From Candidatus Methylacidiphilales bacterium (lineage in GTDB: Bacteria; Verrucomicrobiota; Verrucomicrobiia; Methylacidiphilales; JAAUTS01): a DNA stretch of 46,172 bases. Within the stretch, counting starts at the first letter, position 1. Each line of letters opens with the position of its first letter. Made by a program: the position numbers and the translations under genes. The notes beneath the pieces are model-generated. The model was not told the origin of the DNA and made no database searches. It saw nothing but the letters and a program-made list of their open reading frames with translations. Shown one piece after another: positions 1 through 7,463 of this stretch. The stretch covers positions 1 to 46,172 of the forward strand of contig JAQTNW010000025.1 in the NCBI GenBank assembly GCA_028713655.1, in the 5' to 3' direction.

Positions 1-346
1 TCAGCAGACTCTTCAACACATCATATTCTTCCTGTGTTTTCCTGTACTTCAGATGCATCAGAAGAAATGCCAAATCACCTGGTTTCTCATCGTGTTTAAT
101 AATATCTTTTAACAACACTTCGCCCTGACCATACAACATCATCCGTGCCACGGGGCTATCCTTAGGAAGGCCATGCTCTTTGATTTGATTGTAGTGCGCT
201 ACCAACTCCGGGTTCCGTGATAACGTGTTAGAAAATTCCTTTTTAACGGCCCAGGGCCCATAATAGAGACTACCTACGACAAACAAGAGTGGCAGCGCCA
301 GGCAGGCTGCAAATGCCGTCAGCCCTTTTAATATTATCCTTTTCAG
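1..346 (-). CDS. Membrane-anchored protein of unknown function, 3' end beyond the window
   Basis: An open frame of about 115 codons runs off the left edge of the window without a stop. Its N-terminal part is a clear transmembrane segment (a run rich in Leu, Ala, Phe and Val, roughly residues 8-29, ending GSLYYGPWAV), followed by a charged soluble region. I do not recognise the family. The start is odd: between the in-frame stop at 401-403 and the membrane segment there is no ATG, GTG or TTG. The best candidate is a CTG at 344-346, with AAGG 5 bases upstream. A non-canonical start, or a 5' end lost by deletion or frameshift, are both possible. It follows an antitoxin gene and a 16-codon ORF on the same strand. 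Confidence 0.5.
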   Translation of the reverse strand, partial: MKRIILKGLTAFAACLALPLLFVVGSLYYGPWAVKKEFSNTLSRNPELVAHYNQIKEHGLPKDSPVARMMLYGQGEVLLKDIIKHDEKPGDLAFLLMHLKYRKTQEEYDVLKSLL

Positions 347-353
347 ATAAGCC

Positions 354-404
354 TTAGTTTTTGGACACGAGCTTGAGTAAATCGCCGACGGACAAGACTT
401 TCAT
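354..404 (-). pseudogene. 16-codon ORF overlapping the antitoxin stop; possible toxin remnant
   Basis: An ATG overlaps the stop codon of the upstream antitoxin gene (ATGA), the arrangement normally used to couple antitoxin and toxin translation. The frame opens MKVL, as many PIN-type toxins do, then stops after 16 codons (MKVLSVGDLLKLVSKN). No further PIN-like sequence follows in any frame. I read this as what is left of a partner toxin after an internal deletion. It could equally be a chance ORF. Confidence 0.3.
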
Positions 405-646
405 CGCAGGTGTTTTTCAGCAAGGGCACGCCACCGGGCATCTTCCCAGTGCTCTTCCAAGGGCAATGCCGCTCCGACCATGTCGGCAGTTTCCGGATCA
501 ATGGCGCGGATTTCTTCCAACCGGATGGCTTCAGGTTCCGCCTCAATCTTTTCGCGAAACCACGCGGACAGACTCTTGCCATTGCGAGCCGCCAGGTTCC
601 TGGCTTGATTGGCAATTTCTTGTGAAACCGAAAGCGTCAGGTTCAT
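401..646 (-). CDS. Ribbon-helix-helix antitoxin-like protein (DUF6364-like)
   Basis: An 81-residue protein starting MNLTLSVSQEIANQA. The short beta strand, then two helices ending near KSLSAWFREKIEAE, is the ribbon-helix-helix pattern of DNA-binding antitoxins whose usual partner is a PIN-domain RNase. The C-terminal half is acidic (EEIRAIDPETAD, EEHWEDARW), as expected for toxin-binding tails. The ATG at 646 is chosen because the RHH strand begins there; an upstream in-frame start at 712 would add 22 residues unlike the family. No intact toxin gene follows, only a 16-codon ORF overlapping its stop, so it may be an orphan. The function is inferred from fold-level resemblance only. Confidence 0.6.
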   Translation of the reverse strand: MNLTLSVSQEIANQARNLAARNGKSLSAWFREKIEAEPEAIRLEEIRAIDPETADMVGAALPLEEHWEDARWRALAEKHLR

Positions 647-711
647 AAGTGAAGCATGCCTGATTTCGGGTATTTTATCAATCAGCCCGTCATTGGTTTG
701 CACCACGTACA

Positions 712-752
712 CTGCTTTCTCTCAGCGTCCTCTGTGCCTCTGCGTTGAATGG
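712..752. repeat. Degenerate intergenic repeat (CRCAGAGGCACAGAG family)
   Basis: Read on the minus strand this gives CGCAGAGGCACAGAGGACG followed by a purine-rich stretch. The same kind of degenerate wording recurs in at least nine other intergenic gaps of this window, in both orientations. Short and imperfect, with no coding potential. Confidence 0.5.
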
Positions 753-759
753 GGCTGTT

Positions 760-2193
760 TCAGCTTACTTCCCGAGGCTCGTCTTCGTAGCGGGTGTATT
801 CGCCGAGGAAGCGAAGCTGGATTTTATCGGTCGGACCGTTGCGCTGTTTCGCAATGTTAAGCGTGGCCTTGTAGCCGCTCCGCGAGGATTCGTCCGAATC
901 CTTGTCGAAAACGCGGCTGAGCAGCATGACCACGTCGGCGTCCTGCTCAATGGACCCGGATTCGCGGAGGTGATGAAGCGCCGGCTCCTGGTTGCCTTCC
1001 TCCGGCTTACGGTTGAGCTGCGCGAGCACGATGATGGGAATGGCGAGTTCCTTGGCCAGGGCCTTGATGCCTCTTGAAATTTCAGCCACCTCAACCTGCC
1101 GGTTGTCGCGCGCCTTCTCGCTGGTGGAGGTCAGGAGCTGCAGGTAGTCGATGATGAGAACCTGGATGCCGAACATTTTTTTCATGCGCCGCGCCTTGGC
1201 GCGCAATTGATTGATGCTCAGCATGCTGGATTCATCCACATACAGCGGCATCGTGGCCACCTGCTCGGCCATGATGGTGATGCCTTCCAGATCCTGATGG
1301 CTCATTTTGCCGTCACGAATGCTTTGCAATTTGACGTTTGCGCAGGAGGCCAGCATGCGGAGCATGAGCTGCTCCGCTGTCATTTCCAGGCTGAAGAAAC
1401 CGACGGGATAACCGGGTTCCACAAAACGGTCCAGCTTTTCGTCGTAACGCTTCGAGATGAAATTTTTCGCCATGGAAAGGGCCAGTGCGGTTTTCCCGAC
1501 GCCCGGGCGCGCGGCGATGACGACCATTTCGCCGGCCTTGAATCCGGTCGTGAGTTTGTCAAGTTCGTTGAACCCGGTGGCCATGCCATCGTAGCGCCCC
1601 TTCATCTTCATCGTGCGCTCGATGATCTCGATGGTCTTTAAAACAAGCTCCTTCGGCTTGACAGTGGAATTGGTGACGCCGCGGTCGGCAATCTCAAAAA
1701 TGATCTTTTCGGCCTCGTCAAGCACCTCGTCCACCTCGTGCTGCCTGTCCTGCGAATCATAGACGATCTTGGCGCAAGCCTGTTGCAGGTGGCGCAGGAT
1801 GCTTTTTTGGCGGACGGTCTGAATGTGGCTGGGCGCCGTGAGCACGGAAACGACGCCGGCGGAAAGTTCCCCTAACAATGCCGGGCCACCCACCGTATCG
1901 CCCAGCTTCCGGTCATCGAGATATTGCAGCAGCGTGACAGGGTCGATGGCCATGCCCCTGCTGCGCATGTCGGTCAGGGCCTTGAACAGCTCCTGGTGGG
2001 CGGGCTGGAAAAAATCATTGAATGTCAGGCCCGAACTTTCCGCCAAATCAATAATCTGGTCCGGGTCCGACAACATCGCGCCAAGCACGGAACGTTCCGC
2101 CTCGGGACTGTGGATGGCGGGAAGGCCTTCGATGGAAAAGGAGACATTTTTATGTCCTTTCGAAAGCAGGGTGCGGCTGGGGTCGGCGATCAT
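760..2193 (-). CDS. dnaB: Replicative DNA helicase DnaB
   Basis: A 477-residue hexameric 5'-3' helicase that unwinds DNA ahead of the replisome and recruits primase. Residues about 25-130 form the DnaB N-terminal helical domain (EAERSVLGAML), residues 130-200 the linker, and 200-470 the RecA-like ATPase. Walker A is AARPGVGKT at 227-235, Walker B is LIIDYLQLL at 346-354, and the SLEM and AQLNR motifs are present. Length is normal for the family. The helicase core has a short insertion after Walker A (about 250-262, DEKLDRFVEPGYP). No intein is seen. It stands alone, with a 271-base gap upstream and no neighbouring rplI or ssb, which often accompany dnaB. Confidence 0.97.
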   Translation of the reverse strand: MIADPSRTLLSKGHKNVSFSIEGLPAIHSPEAERSVLGAMLSDPDQIIDLAESSGLTFNDFFQPAHQELFKALTDMRSRGMAIDPVTLLQYLDDRKLGDTVGGPALLGELSAGVVSVLTAPSHIQTVRQKSILRHLQQACAKIVYDSQDRQHEVDEVLDEAEKIIFEIADRGVTNSTVKPKELVLKTIEIIERTMKMKGRYDGMATGFNELDKLTTGFKAGEMVVIAARPGVGKTALALSMAKNFISKRYDEKLDRFVEPGYPVGFFSLEMTAEQLMLRMLASCANVKLQSIRDGKMSHQDLEGITIMAEQVATMPLYVDESSMLSINQLRAKARRMKKMFGIQVLIIDYLQLLTSTSEKARDNRQVEVAEISRGIKALAKELAIPIIVLAQLNRKPEEGNQEPALHHLRESGSIEQDADVVMLLSRVFDKDSDESSRSGYKATLNIAKQRNGPTDKIQLRFLGEYTRYEDEPREVS

Positions 2194-2464
2194 GAAGGGG
2201 TTGTACTAATTCATAGCAGCCGGGTGGAAAGAGTACAGTTGAAGTGGCTGTGAAATGCCGGTGAACAGATTGCGCATAAGCTCGCCTACCCCTTGTGAAT
2301 AAGTCTCCAGTAACTCTCTCACCCGACCTCGAACGCCGTAAATACCAGTGATGAATGTTACAAAATAAAGAAGACGGCTTTGGGAATAACTCAGCCTCTC
2401 TGGGCTTGTGGGATGCCGGGAACTTCAGCCCTCATGTCTCACTCCTCGTGGGACATGCGCACGA
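2194..2464. other. Intergenic gap upstream of dnaB, no recognised feature
   Basis: This 271-base gap holds the dnaB upstream region and the downstream side of hicB. I looked for a hicA partner gene (about 60 codons, double-stranded-RNA-binding fold) on both strands and found none. No clear promoter or terminator is visible. Confidence 0.5.
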
Positions 2465-2707
2465 TTATACCTGAGTACGTACAAAGGCTTTCATCGTCGC
2501 GCACTCGGCTTTTGCTTGTGTTCCAATAAACTCTGCTTCGAGATGAGGATCACCATCTTCAAGGAGCATCGAAACGACCTCCTCTAAATTTGTTTTTAAT
2601 TCATCAAGAGTTTCGCCTTGGGAGTGCGCACCAGGCATGCCGGGAATATATCCCACGTACAACTTGGTATCGGGACAACGCTCAATTACGGCCGTATACC
2701 TTCTCAT
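2465..2707 (-). CDS. HicB-family antitoxin-like protein, apparently without HicA
   Basis: An 80-residue protein beginning MRRYTAVIERCPDTKLYVGY, then GMPGAHSQGETLDEL and a helix LKTNLEEVVSMLLEDG. This is the partly degraded RNase H fold of HicB, where the pattern PG...S.G.T..EA marks the family. In HicAB loci HicA cleaves mRNA and HicB neutralises it and represses the operon. No hicA-like ORF lies on either side, so this is a solitary HicB. It lacks the C-terminal DNA-binding domain of longer HicB proteins. Solitary copies are common in environmental bacteria. Confidence 0.72.
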   Translation of the reverse strand: MRRYTAVIERCPDTKLYVGYIPGMPGAHSQGETLDELKTNLEEVVSMLLEDGDPHLEAEFIGTQAKAECATMKAFVRTQV

Positions 2708-2761
2708 GAAATTAGTCTAGCCATTTGATGTGGAATGGTCAATGCAGCAGAGAACAATAAA

Positions 2762-3406
2762 TCAGGCCAAAGCTGAAATCGCCGCGTCGTAAACCTTCGG
2801 CGCTTCCTGAAACCCGGTAACGGTCGCGTTCAGGTCGCGCAGGAGCCCGTTCTGCAATCCGTAAATCCAGCCATGCACCGCCAGCTCCTGGCCGCGTTCC
2901 CACGCGTCGCGCGCAATTGAGGTGTGGCAAACGTTCAGCACTTGCTCGATAACATTCAATTCGCAAAGCCGATCGGATGCCCCGGAACCATCACCCGCGG
3001 CCGCCAGGCATTTCTCATGTTTCTGCCGCACGTCTTGAAGATGCCGCAGCCAGTTATCGCTCAGGCCCAACCGCTCACGCCGAAGCGCTGCCTGCACGCC
3101 GCTGCAGCCATAGTGCCCGCAAACGATGATGTGTCGGATCTTCAGGATATCCACGGCAAATTGCATGACCGAGAGGCAGTTGAGGTCGGTGTGTACAACC
3201 AGATTGGCAATGTTCCGGTGTACGAACAATTCCCCGGGCGGCAATCCGACAATTTCGTTGGCGGGCACCCGGCTGTCAGAGCAGCCGATCCAAAGATAAC
3301 CGGGCAACTGTTGCCTGGAAAGTTTGAGAAAGAAATCCGGGTCTTCCTGGCGGATATGTCCGGCCCAGGCCTTGTTATTCTCGAAAAGATGTTTGAGGGT
3401 TCTCAT
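2762..3406 (-). CDS. can: Beta-class carbonic anhydrase
   Basis: A 214-residue zinc enzyme interconverting CO2 and bicarbonate in the cytoplasm. It aligns along its whole length with E. coli Can from memory of that sequence (LWIGCSDSRVP, PGELFVHRNIANLV, DLNCLSVMQFAVD, CGHYGCSGVQAA, ELAVHGWIYG). Counting from the GTG at 3412, zinc ligands are Cys44, His100 and Cys103, and the Asp46-Arg48 dyad is intact. Two starts are possible: GTG at 3412 or ATG at 3406. I prefer the ATG; neither has a good Shine-Dalgarno sequence. It likely supplies bicarbonate for carboxylations, including purine synthesis elsewhere in the window. Monocistronic. Confidence 0.95.
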   Translation of the reverse strand: MRTLKHLFENNKAWAGHIRQEDPDFFLKLSRQQLPGYLWIGCSDSRVPANEIVGLPPGELFVHRNIANLVVHTDLNCLSVMQFAVDILKIRHIIVCGHYGCSGVQAALRRERLGLSDNWLRHLQDVRQKHEKCLAAAGDGSGASDRLCELNVIEQVLNVCHTSIARDAWERGQELAVHGWIYGLQNGLLRDLNATVTGFQEAPKVYDAAISALA

Positions 3407-3500
3407 GGGCACAGAAATACTTGTACGAATGCGACATCATGGCCGCATGTGAAAGGGATCGCGAGCGAAAATTGAGCATGGGGAGGCAAAAACGTCATGG

Positions 3501-4355
3501 CTAGGAAACGAAGCGAAATCTCCAAACCAATGCCAGAAAACCAAGGCCAAGCCCAAGCAGTCCAAGTGATGACGGCTCGGGTACGCCGGTGATGCTGTCG
3601 ATCTGCGACGCATAGGCGTTGAGCTGCACCATGTAGGAATTCTGGTTTGTATCCACCGCTTCATTAATGCCCGACAACATCCATGACGAAGATGCGGAAT
3701 TATAAATGAAATCCCCTCCGCCCGAATCGCCGGTAACCAACACGTAATCATTTGTAACACTGGCAAGTCCGGCCGTGATCGTGCCGTACTCGGTCGCAAA
3801 ATCAGTACTGGAATAGGTCGAACTGCCGACTGTGACCTCAATCGGCAGGTTTACGTCTGTGACCGTGTTCAAACCCCAGGTTTCACCCTGCCCGCCGCCA
3901 TATCCGATCATGGCCACCATGCTCCCCGATTGTGTTGCTGAAAAGGCAGTGGGGGCGGAGCCCGCGATTGTCAGGGAAGGCAGACTTGGCGCTGAGGAGA
4001 GTTCGAACAACGTCAGGTCCGCAATCGTACTGTCCGGGTTTACAATTCCGTGCGTGGAACCCGCCAGCACCGAATAGGATGTTCCACCCAGCACAAAAGT
4101 TCCAGAGCCCACATGCCCCGCCGTGAGAACCCAATTATTCCCCAAATAAACGCCGCTGGCCCCATTAACGGTTCCCACATAATCCCAGCCCGTCACTCCG
4201 CCCGAACCCCAACCTGTGTTCCAATTCGCAATGTCGGTGCTCGTGGGAGGGCTTATATTAAAGGAAATCGTGCCGCTCACGTCTTTCTCAATAGCCCTAG
4301 CTTGGGCCAGGGAGAGAACCATGAACAAAACGAAATAAAACGACAAAGGTTTCAT
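3501..4355 (-). CDS. Secreted trypsin-like serine protease with PEP-CTERM sorting tail
   Basis: The 284-residue protein starts with a signal peptide (MKPLSFYFVLFMVLSLAQARA). The trypsin-fold triad is visible: His81 in WVLTAGHVG, Asp113 in IADLTLFEL, and Ser211 in VTGDSGGGDF. The tail VPEPSSLGLLGLGLGFLAL plus a basic RFRF end is a PEP-CTERM signal, which exosortase cleaves and which targets proteins to the cell surface or exopolysaccharide matrix. The ATG at 4355 is chosen because the signal peptide begins there; an upstream extension to 4493 has no signal features. The exosortase is not in this window. A secreted substrate is unknown. The region between signal and catalytic core is Gly/Ser/Asn-rich, as in surface proteins. 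Confidence 0.88.
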   Translation of the reverse strand: MKPLSFYFVLFMVLSLAQARAIEKDVSGTISFNISPPTSTDIANWNTGWGSGGVTGWDYVGTVNGASGVYLGNNWVLTAGHVGSGTFVLGGTSYSVLAGSTHGIVNPDSTIADLTLFELSSAPSLPSLTIAGSAPTAFSATQSGSMVAMIGYGGGQGETWGLNTVTDVNLPIEVTVGSSTYSSTDFATEYGTITAGLASVTNDYVLVTGDSGGGDFIYNSASSSWMLSGINEAVDTNQNSYMVQLNAYASQIDSITGVPEPSSLGLLGLGLGFLALVWRFRFVS

Positions 4356-4447
4356 ATCCACACCAGGGTCATGACATCCTCCGATATGTGGGTATGATAG
4401 ACGAAATAGACACAAAAGGCAATCCCGGAACGAGGGCGTAACAGACG

Positions 4448-4795
4448 CTATCCCGATGGCACCAGAACAAATTTGATGCCTATGGATTCGCAAAACTCCT
4501 TGAACTTCTTCATCTCCGCCAGGGAGCCGAGAAGAGGCTCATTCCCAATGCGACAACATCCCGGACTCCAGGTAACGGTCGAGCCCTTCGGCAAATCCTT
4601 CAAGTAGTTCTTCAATCCATCCAGGTTCTTGTAGGCGACAGCGCCATTGATGACAAACACATATTGGTTGGGCTGTCCCGCATCGGCGACCCATGCCAGC
4701 GTCATTGTCAGATTCTCAGGCTTTCGCTTTGCATCCTGCGCGGACGCAGGCAACAACGTTCCGCAAAGAATAAGGACGACAAGCAATCGCTTCAT
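4448..4795 (-). CDS. Small secreted protein of unknown function
   Basis: A 115-residue protein with a typical signal peptide (MKRLLVVLILCGTLLPASAQ), probably cleaved after SAQ. The mature part of about 95 residues has alternating strands and helices (LAWVADAGQPNQYVFVINGA, then LKNYLKDLPKGSTVTWSPGC) and adjacent cysteines in PGCCRIG. It ends with a helix and strand IGIKFVLVPSG. I do not recognise a family. An ATG three codons upstream at 4804 is an equally possible start. It lies 92 bases upstream of the PEP-CTERM protease on the same strand and may be co-transcribed with it. Confidence 0.7.
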   Translation of the reverse strand: MKRLLVVLILCGTLLPASAQDAKRKPENLTMTLAWVADAGQPNQYVFVINGAVAYKNLDGLKNYLKDLPKGSTVTWSPGCCRIGNEPLLGSLAEMKKFKEFCESIGIKFVLVPSG

Positions 4796-4845
4796 TTCGA
4801 TCATCGTATCAAGCCAGACACTGGAGGAAAGGCGAATTAATCATT

Positions 4846-4978
4846 CACCGCAGAGGCGCCGAGAACGCCCAGGTTGAAAGTTTTTCTTTGCGGCTTGGTG
4901 GCTTGGCGCGAAACCTTGTGCTGGGTTTTATCCGCTTTTATCCGTGTCCATCCGTGGTTCAAAATGTATTTTTTACTC
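4846..4978. repeat. Degenerate intergenic repeat block
   Basis: Contains ACCGCAGAGGCGCCGAGAAC, then TTTGCGGCTTGGTGGCTTGG and TTATCCGTGTCCATCCGTGG. These phrases recur in degenerate form in other gaps of the window (for example 13319-13374 and 23905-24075). There is no coding signal. The 60-codon ORF that can be drawn through it has no protein-like composition. Confidence 0.55.
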
Positions 4979-5052
4979 TTGGCGGATACGTAAAAATCAA
5001 ACCTCAATCGTGGCGCCAATCGGAACCAGATGCAGCTTCTTCCCGGCTTTTG

Positions 5053-5802
5053 CTAATTTGTTTGCTTCCGAATCAAGGCCGAAAATTCCCTGAATTCAGC
5101 TTCCGCCAGATCCGACACGGCCAGATAATTCATCCCGGACCTGGACCACTCTTCGATTTGATAGCCCCGCAACGAACGAAACGCGGCGGGCACATTGCCG
5201 CCCGGCCAGACAAAAAGATTGATGAAATGTTTGCGGCGCTGATACACCAGCGCAGCCACCGATTGGTGATCCAACACGTCCTGCCGCCCGCCCAGCAGCG
5301 GAAAACCGGACTCCGCCAGATCCACGACGATGGGCGAAAAATCCAGGCGCCCCGCGAACCAGGGCTTGACCGTATGCTGGTCGGTGGATGCGACGTCCAT
5401 CAAATGGCCTGCCTGCAGCGATCTAATGTGATTGGAAACCGCTTCCTCGGCCAGTTTCCCACTCCTATTACTGCCGCCAACAAAAAATGCCGATGCGGAT
5501 GCCACCACAAGCATCAAAAACGCAACGGCCCAGGGCCGGATCAAAGACGGGCCCTTCCACCACGGAACTTTATTTCCGGCCTCCTCGCGCAACAACGCCT
5601 GGATGCGGGTCTTGAGCGCGCCCGGCGCGCTGTGCCGCGGCAATTTTTCCTGAAACGACTGCGCCAGCGCGCGTTGCGACTCAACAATCCCGGCACAGGC
5701 GGGGCAGGCGCGGAGATGTTCCTCGACTTCCATGCTGCGCAGCACATCCAGCTCACCGTCCACAAAGGCGTCCAGTACGCGCCTGACTTGATCACATTCC
5801 AC
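5053..5802 (-). CDS. Anti-sigma factor with N-terminal zinc finger and one membrane span
   Basis: A 249-residue partner of the ECF sigma factor encoded just upstream. Residues 1-40 form a zf-HC2 anti-sigma zinc finger: Cys3, then HLRACPAC with His29, Cys33 and Cys36. A single transmembrane helix lies around residues 90-108 (AVAFLMLVVASASAFFVGG), and the rest is a probable periplasmic sensor domain ending IRKQTN. The start overlaps the sigma gene by 11 bases, so the two are translationally coupled. By family precedent it holds the sigma factor inactive at the membrane until a signal arrives, either through the zinc site (redox) or the outer domain. The signal is unknown. In another frame right after the stop the sequence reads like a protein C-terminus, which may be chance. 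Confidence 0.9.
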   Translation of the reverse strand: MECDQVRRVLDAFVDGELDVLRSMEVEEHLRACPACAGIVESQRALAQSFQEKLPRHSAPGALKTRIQALLREEAGNKVPWWKGPSLIRPWAVAFLMLVVASASAFFVGGSNRSGKLAEEAVSNHIRSLQAGHLMDVASTDQHTVKPWFAGRLDFSPIVVDLAESGFPLLGGRQDVLDHQSVAALVYQRRKHFINLFVWPGGNVPAAFRSLRGYQIEEWSRSGMNYLAVSDLAEAEFREFSALIRKQTN

Positions 5803-6322
5803 GGGAAGCCTCCTTTTTCGAGAGTTCCATTAGTTCCAAGTGCAGCTTTCTTCGCGCTCGGGCGAGCCGGGACATCACGGTCCCGATGGGAATCCCAACG
5901 GTGGCCGAGATGTCCTTGTAGGCCATGCCTTCGAGTTCGTGCAGGACGATCACTTCGCGAAACTCCAGCGGCAGTTGTTCCAAGCCGTGCTCGAGCCATT
6001 CCCTGCGGATTTGTTGCAGTTCAAGATGTCCATTGTTAAGAGGCTCATCAACCACTCCGTGAAACGCCTCATCAAACGGCTCACCAAGCTCGGATTTTTG
6101 GTGTTTTTTAAGAAGGCTGAGGCAGACATTGCGCACAATCGTGAGCAGCCATGCTTTCCCATTGTCGCCGCGAAAGGCTCCGAACGCGCGATAGGCGCGC
6201 AAGGTCGCTTCCTGTACGGAATCTTCCGCATCCTGTTCGTTGCGCAACATCCAGCGCGCCAGATTATACGCGGCGTCCATATGCGGCAAAATAAGGTGTT
6301 CAAATTCAGACAGTTGATCCAC
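5792..6322 (-). CDS. ECF-family RNA polymerase sigma factor
   Basis: A 176-residue sigma-70-like factor. Region 2 is seen in the stretch DAAYNLARWMLRNEQDAEDS and the following Q-E-A-T-L-R-A-Y core-binding part; region 4 ends with the helix-turn-helix MAYKDISATVGIPIGTVMSR. I choose GTG at 6322 because GGAGG lies 4 bases upstream, and because a probable autoregulatory promoter lies at 6355-6383. The longer frame opening at a TTG (6385) would begin upstream of that promoter. The gene overlaps its membrane anti-sigma factor by 11 bases. The divergent Tat-phosphoesterase operon carries a near-copy of the same promoter, so it is the likely regulon member. Confidence 0.92.
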   Translation of the reverse strand: MDQLSEFEHLILPHMDAAYNLARWMLRNEQDAEDSVQEATLRAYRAFGAFRGDNGKAWLLTIVRNVCLSLLKKHQKSELGEPFDEAFHGVVDEPLNNGHLELQQIRREWLEHGLEQLPLEFREVIVLHELEGMAYKDISATVGIPIGTVMSRLARARRKLHLELMELSKKEASRGM

Positions 6323-6354
6323 GACGCCTCCACGAGTCGTCCTTTCTTTAAACC

Positions 6355-6383
6355 TAAACTCCCCAGGCTCCAAGTTTATTCCC
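6355..6383 (-). promoter_or_regulatory. Probable ECF promoter of the sigma/anti-sigma operon
   Basis: On the minus strand GGGAATAAAC (-35 type, 6374-6383) is followed after 11 bases by GGAGTTTA (-10 type, 6355-6362). This matches the divergent promoter at 6414-6442 at nearly every position outside a few spacer bases. The GGAAT -35 class is typical of ECF sigma factors. It sits about 30 bases before the GTG start of the sigma gene. Confidence 0.7.
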
Positions 6384-6413
6384 AAACCGCGCGAAATATT
6401 TATTTCCGTCCCC

Positions 6414-6442
6414 GGGAATAAACCAGGGTCCTCCGGAGTTTA
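6414..6442 (+). promoter_or_regulatory. Probable ECF promoter of the Tat-phosphoesterase operon
   Basis: GGGAATAAAC at 6414-6423 and GGAGTTTA at 6435-6442, separated by 11 bases, mirror the sequence facing the sigma gene. The two -35 elements form a perfect inverted repeat, TTTATTCCC (6375-6383) and GGGAATAAA (6414-6422). The expected start of transcription leaves a leader of about 55 bases with AAAGGA before the ATG at 6504. Confidence 0.7.
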
Positions 6443-6503
6443 AACCTATGAAAGCCAACAAAGGCATGAAATTTCAATCAACCCCCAACAAAGGATAAAC
6501 CAG

Positions 6504-7457
6504 ATGAACGACACTATCACGGAAGATCACAACCATGACGGCATCGACCGGCGCGGTTTTTTAAAATGCATGGCATGGGCCGGCACGGGCGTCGTTTGCG
6601 CCATGAAAGGCGGCATACTCAGCTCGACCGTTCTGGGCGAAACCCCGGACGGCGCTGCGGCGGCGGGCGCGGACTTCACGTTTGTCCAGATCAGCGACAG
6701 CCATATCGGATTCAACAAACCGGCCAACAAAGACGTGGCCGCCACCTGCCGCGAGGCAATCCGGCGCATTAATGCGTTGCCGCAGGCCCCGGATTTTATT
6801 TTGCATACGGGTGACCTGAGCCATTTGTCCGAGGCGGCCGAGTTCGATACCCTGGATCAAATTTTGCAGGAATGCAAAACCAAGCAGGTGTTTTATGTTC
6901 CGGGCGAGCATGACATCCTGAGCGATAATGGGGCGCAATACTTGCAACGCTTCGGGAAGGGAACCCACGGAACCGGCTGGTACAGCTTCGAGCAGAAAGG
7001 CGTTCATTTTGTCGGTCTGGTGAATGTCGCCACCATCCGCGAAGGCGGTCTGGGTGTTTTGGGCCAGGAGCAACTGGACTGGTTGAAAAACGACCTCGCC
7101 CCCTTGTCCACCAGCACTCCCATCGTTGTCTTTGCCCACATACCGTTGTGGACGGTTTATCCGCAATGGGGCTGGGGCACGGATGACGGCGCTCAAGCCT
7201 TGTCGTATTTGAAACGGTTTGGATCTGTCACCGTACTCAACGGCCACATCCATCAAACCCTGCAGAAAGTCGAAGGAAACATCACGTTTCACACCGCCTG
7301 CTCCACAGCCTTCCCGCAACCCGCGCCCGGCACCGCTCCCAAACCCGGCCCGATGACGGTGCCCGGAGAAAAATTACGCGGCACCCTCGGCATGACAAAA
7401 GTGTCGTATGTCGAAAAAAATCATGCGCTGGCCATCGTCGATTCCAATCTGGCCTGA
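6504..7457 (+). CDS. Tat-exported metallophosphoesterase (calcineurin-like)
   Basis: A 317-residue protein with a twin-arginine signal (DRRGFLK at 15-21 followed by a hydrophobic stretch), so it is folded before export to the periplasm. The calcineurin-type metal motifs appear in order: SDSH (Asp65, His67), TGDLSH (Asp104), GEHD (residues 134-137), FAHIPLW (His212) and NGHIH (His248, His250). The usual Asn of GNHD is Glu here, a change in a metal-bridging position. The substrate is unknown; such enzymes cleave phosphomonoesters or diesters, often nucleotides. It heads an operon with a DUF2231 membrane protein (6-base gap) and a cytochrome c, under a probable ECF promoter, hinting at a redox or cell-envelope stress role. 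Confidence 0.88.
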   Translation: MNDTITEDHNHDGIDRRGFLKCMAWAGTGVVCAMKGGILSSTVLGETPDGAAAAGADFTFVQISDSHIGFNKPANKDVAATCREAIRRINALPQAPDFILHTGDLSHLSEAAEFDTLDQILQECKTKQVFYVPGEHDILSDNGAQYLQRFGKGTHGTGWYSFEQKGVHFVGLVNVATIREGGLGVLGQEQLDWLKNDLAPLSTSTPIVVFAHIPLWTVYPQWGWGTDDGAQALSYLKRFGSVTVLNGHIHQTLQKVEGNITFHTACSTAFPQPAPGTAPKPGPMTVPGEKLRGTLGMTKVSYVEKNHALAIVDSNLA

Positions 7458-7463
7458 CATCCC

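Noticed and set aside
2372-2402. GGGAATAACT near 2381 and GGGGAATAAG near 40791 as further ECF promoters
   Set aside because: Neither has a GGAGTTTA-like -10 at the right distance.
5002-5095. Minus-strand reading FGLDSEANKLAKAGKKLHL after the anti-sigma stop
   Set aside because: It looks like a protein C-terminus in a shifted frame, but the anti-sigma protein already ends at a normal place and the fragment has a stop just upstream. Kept only as a note.
4888-6039. 383-codon open frame on the plus strand
   Set aside because: Antisense to the sigma and anti-sigma genes and running through a repeat block.
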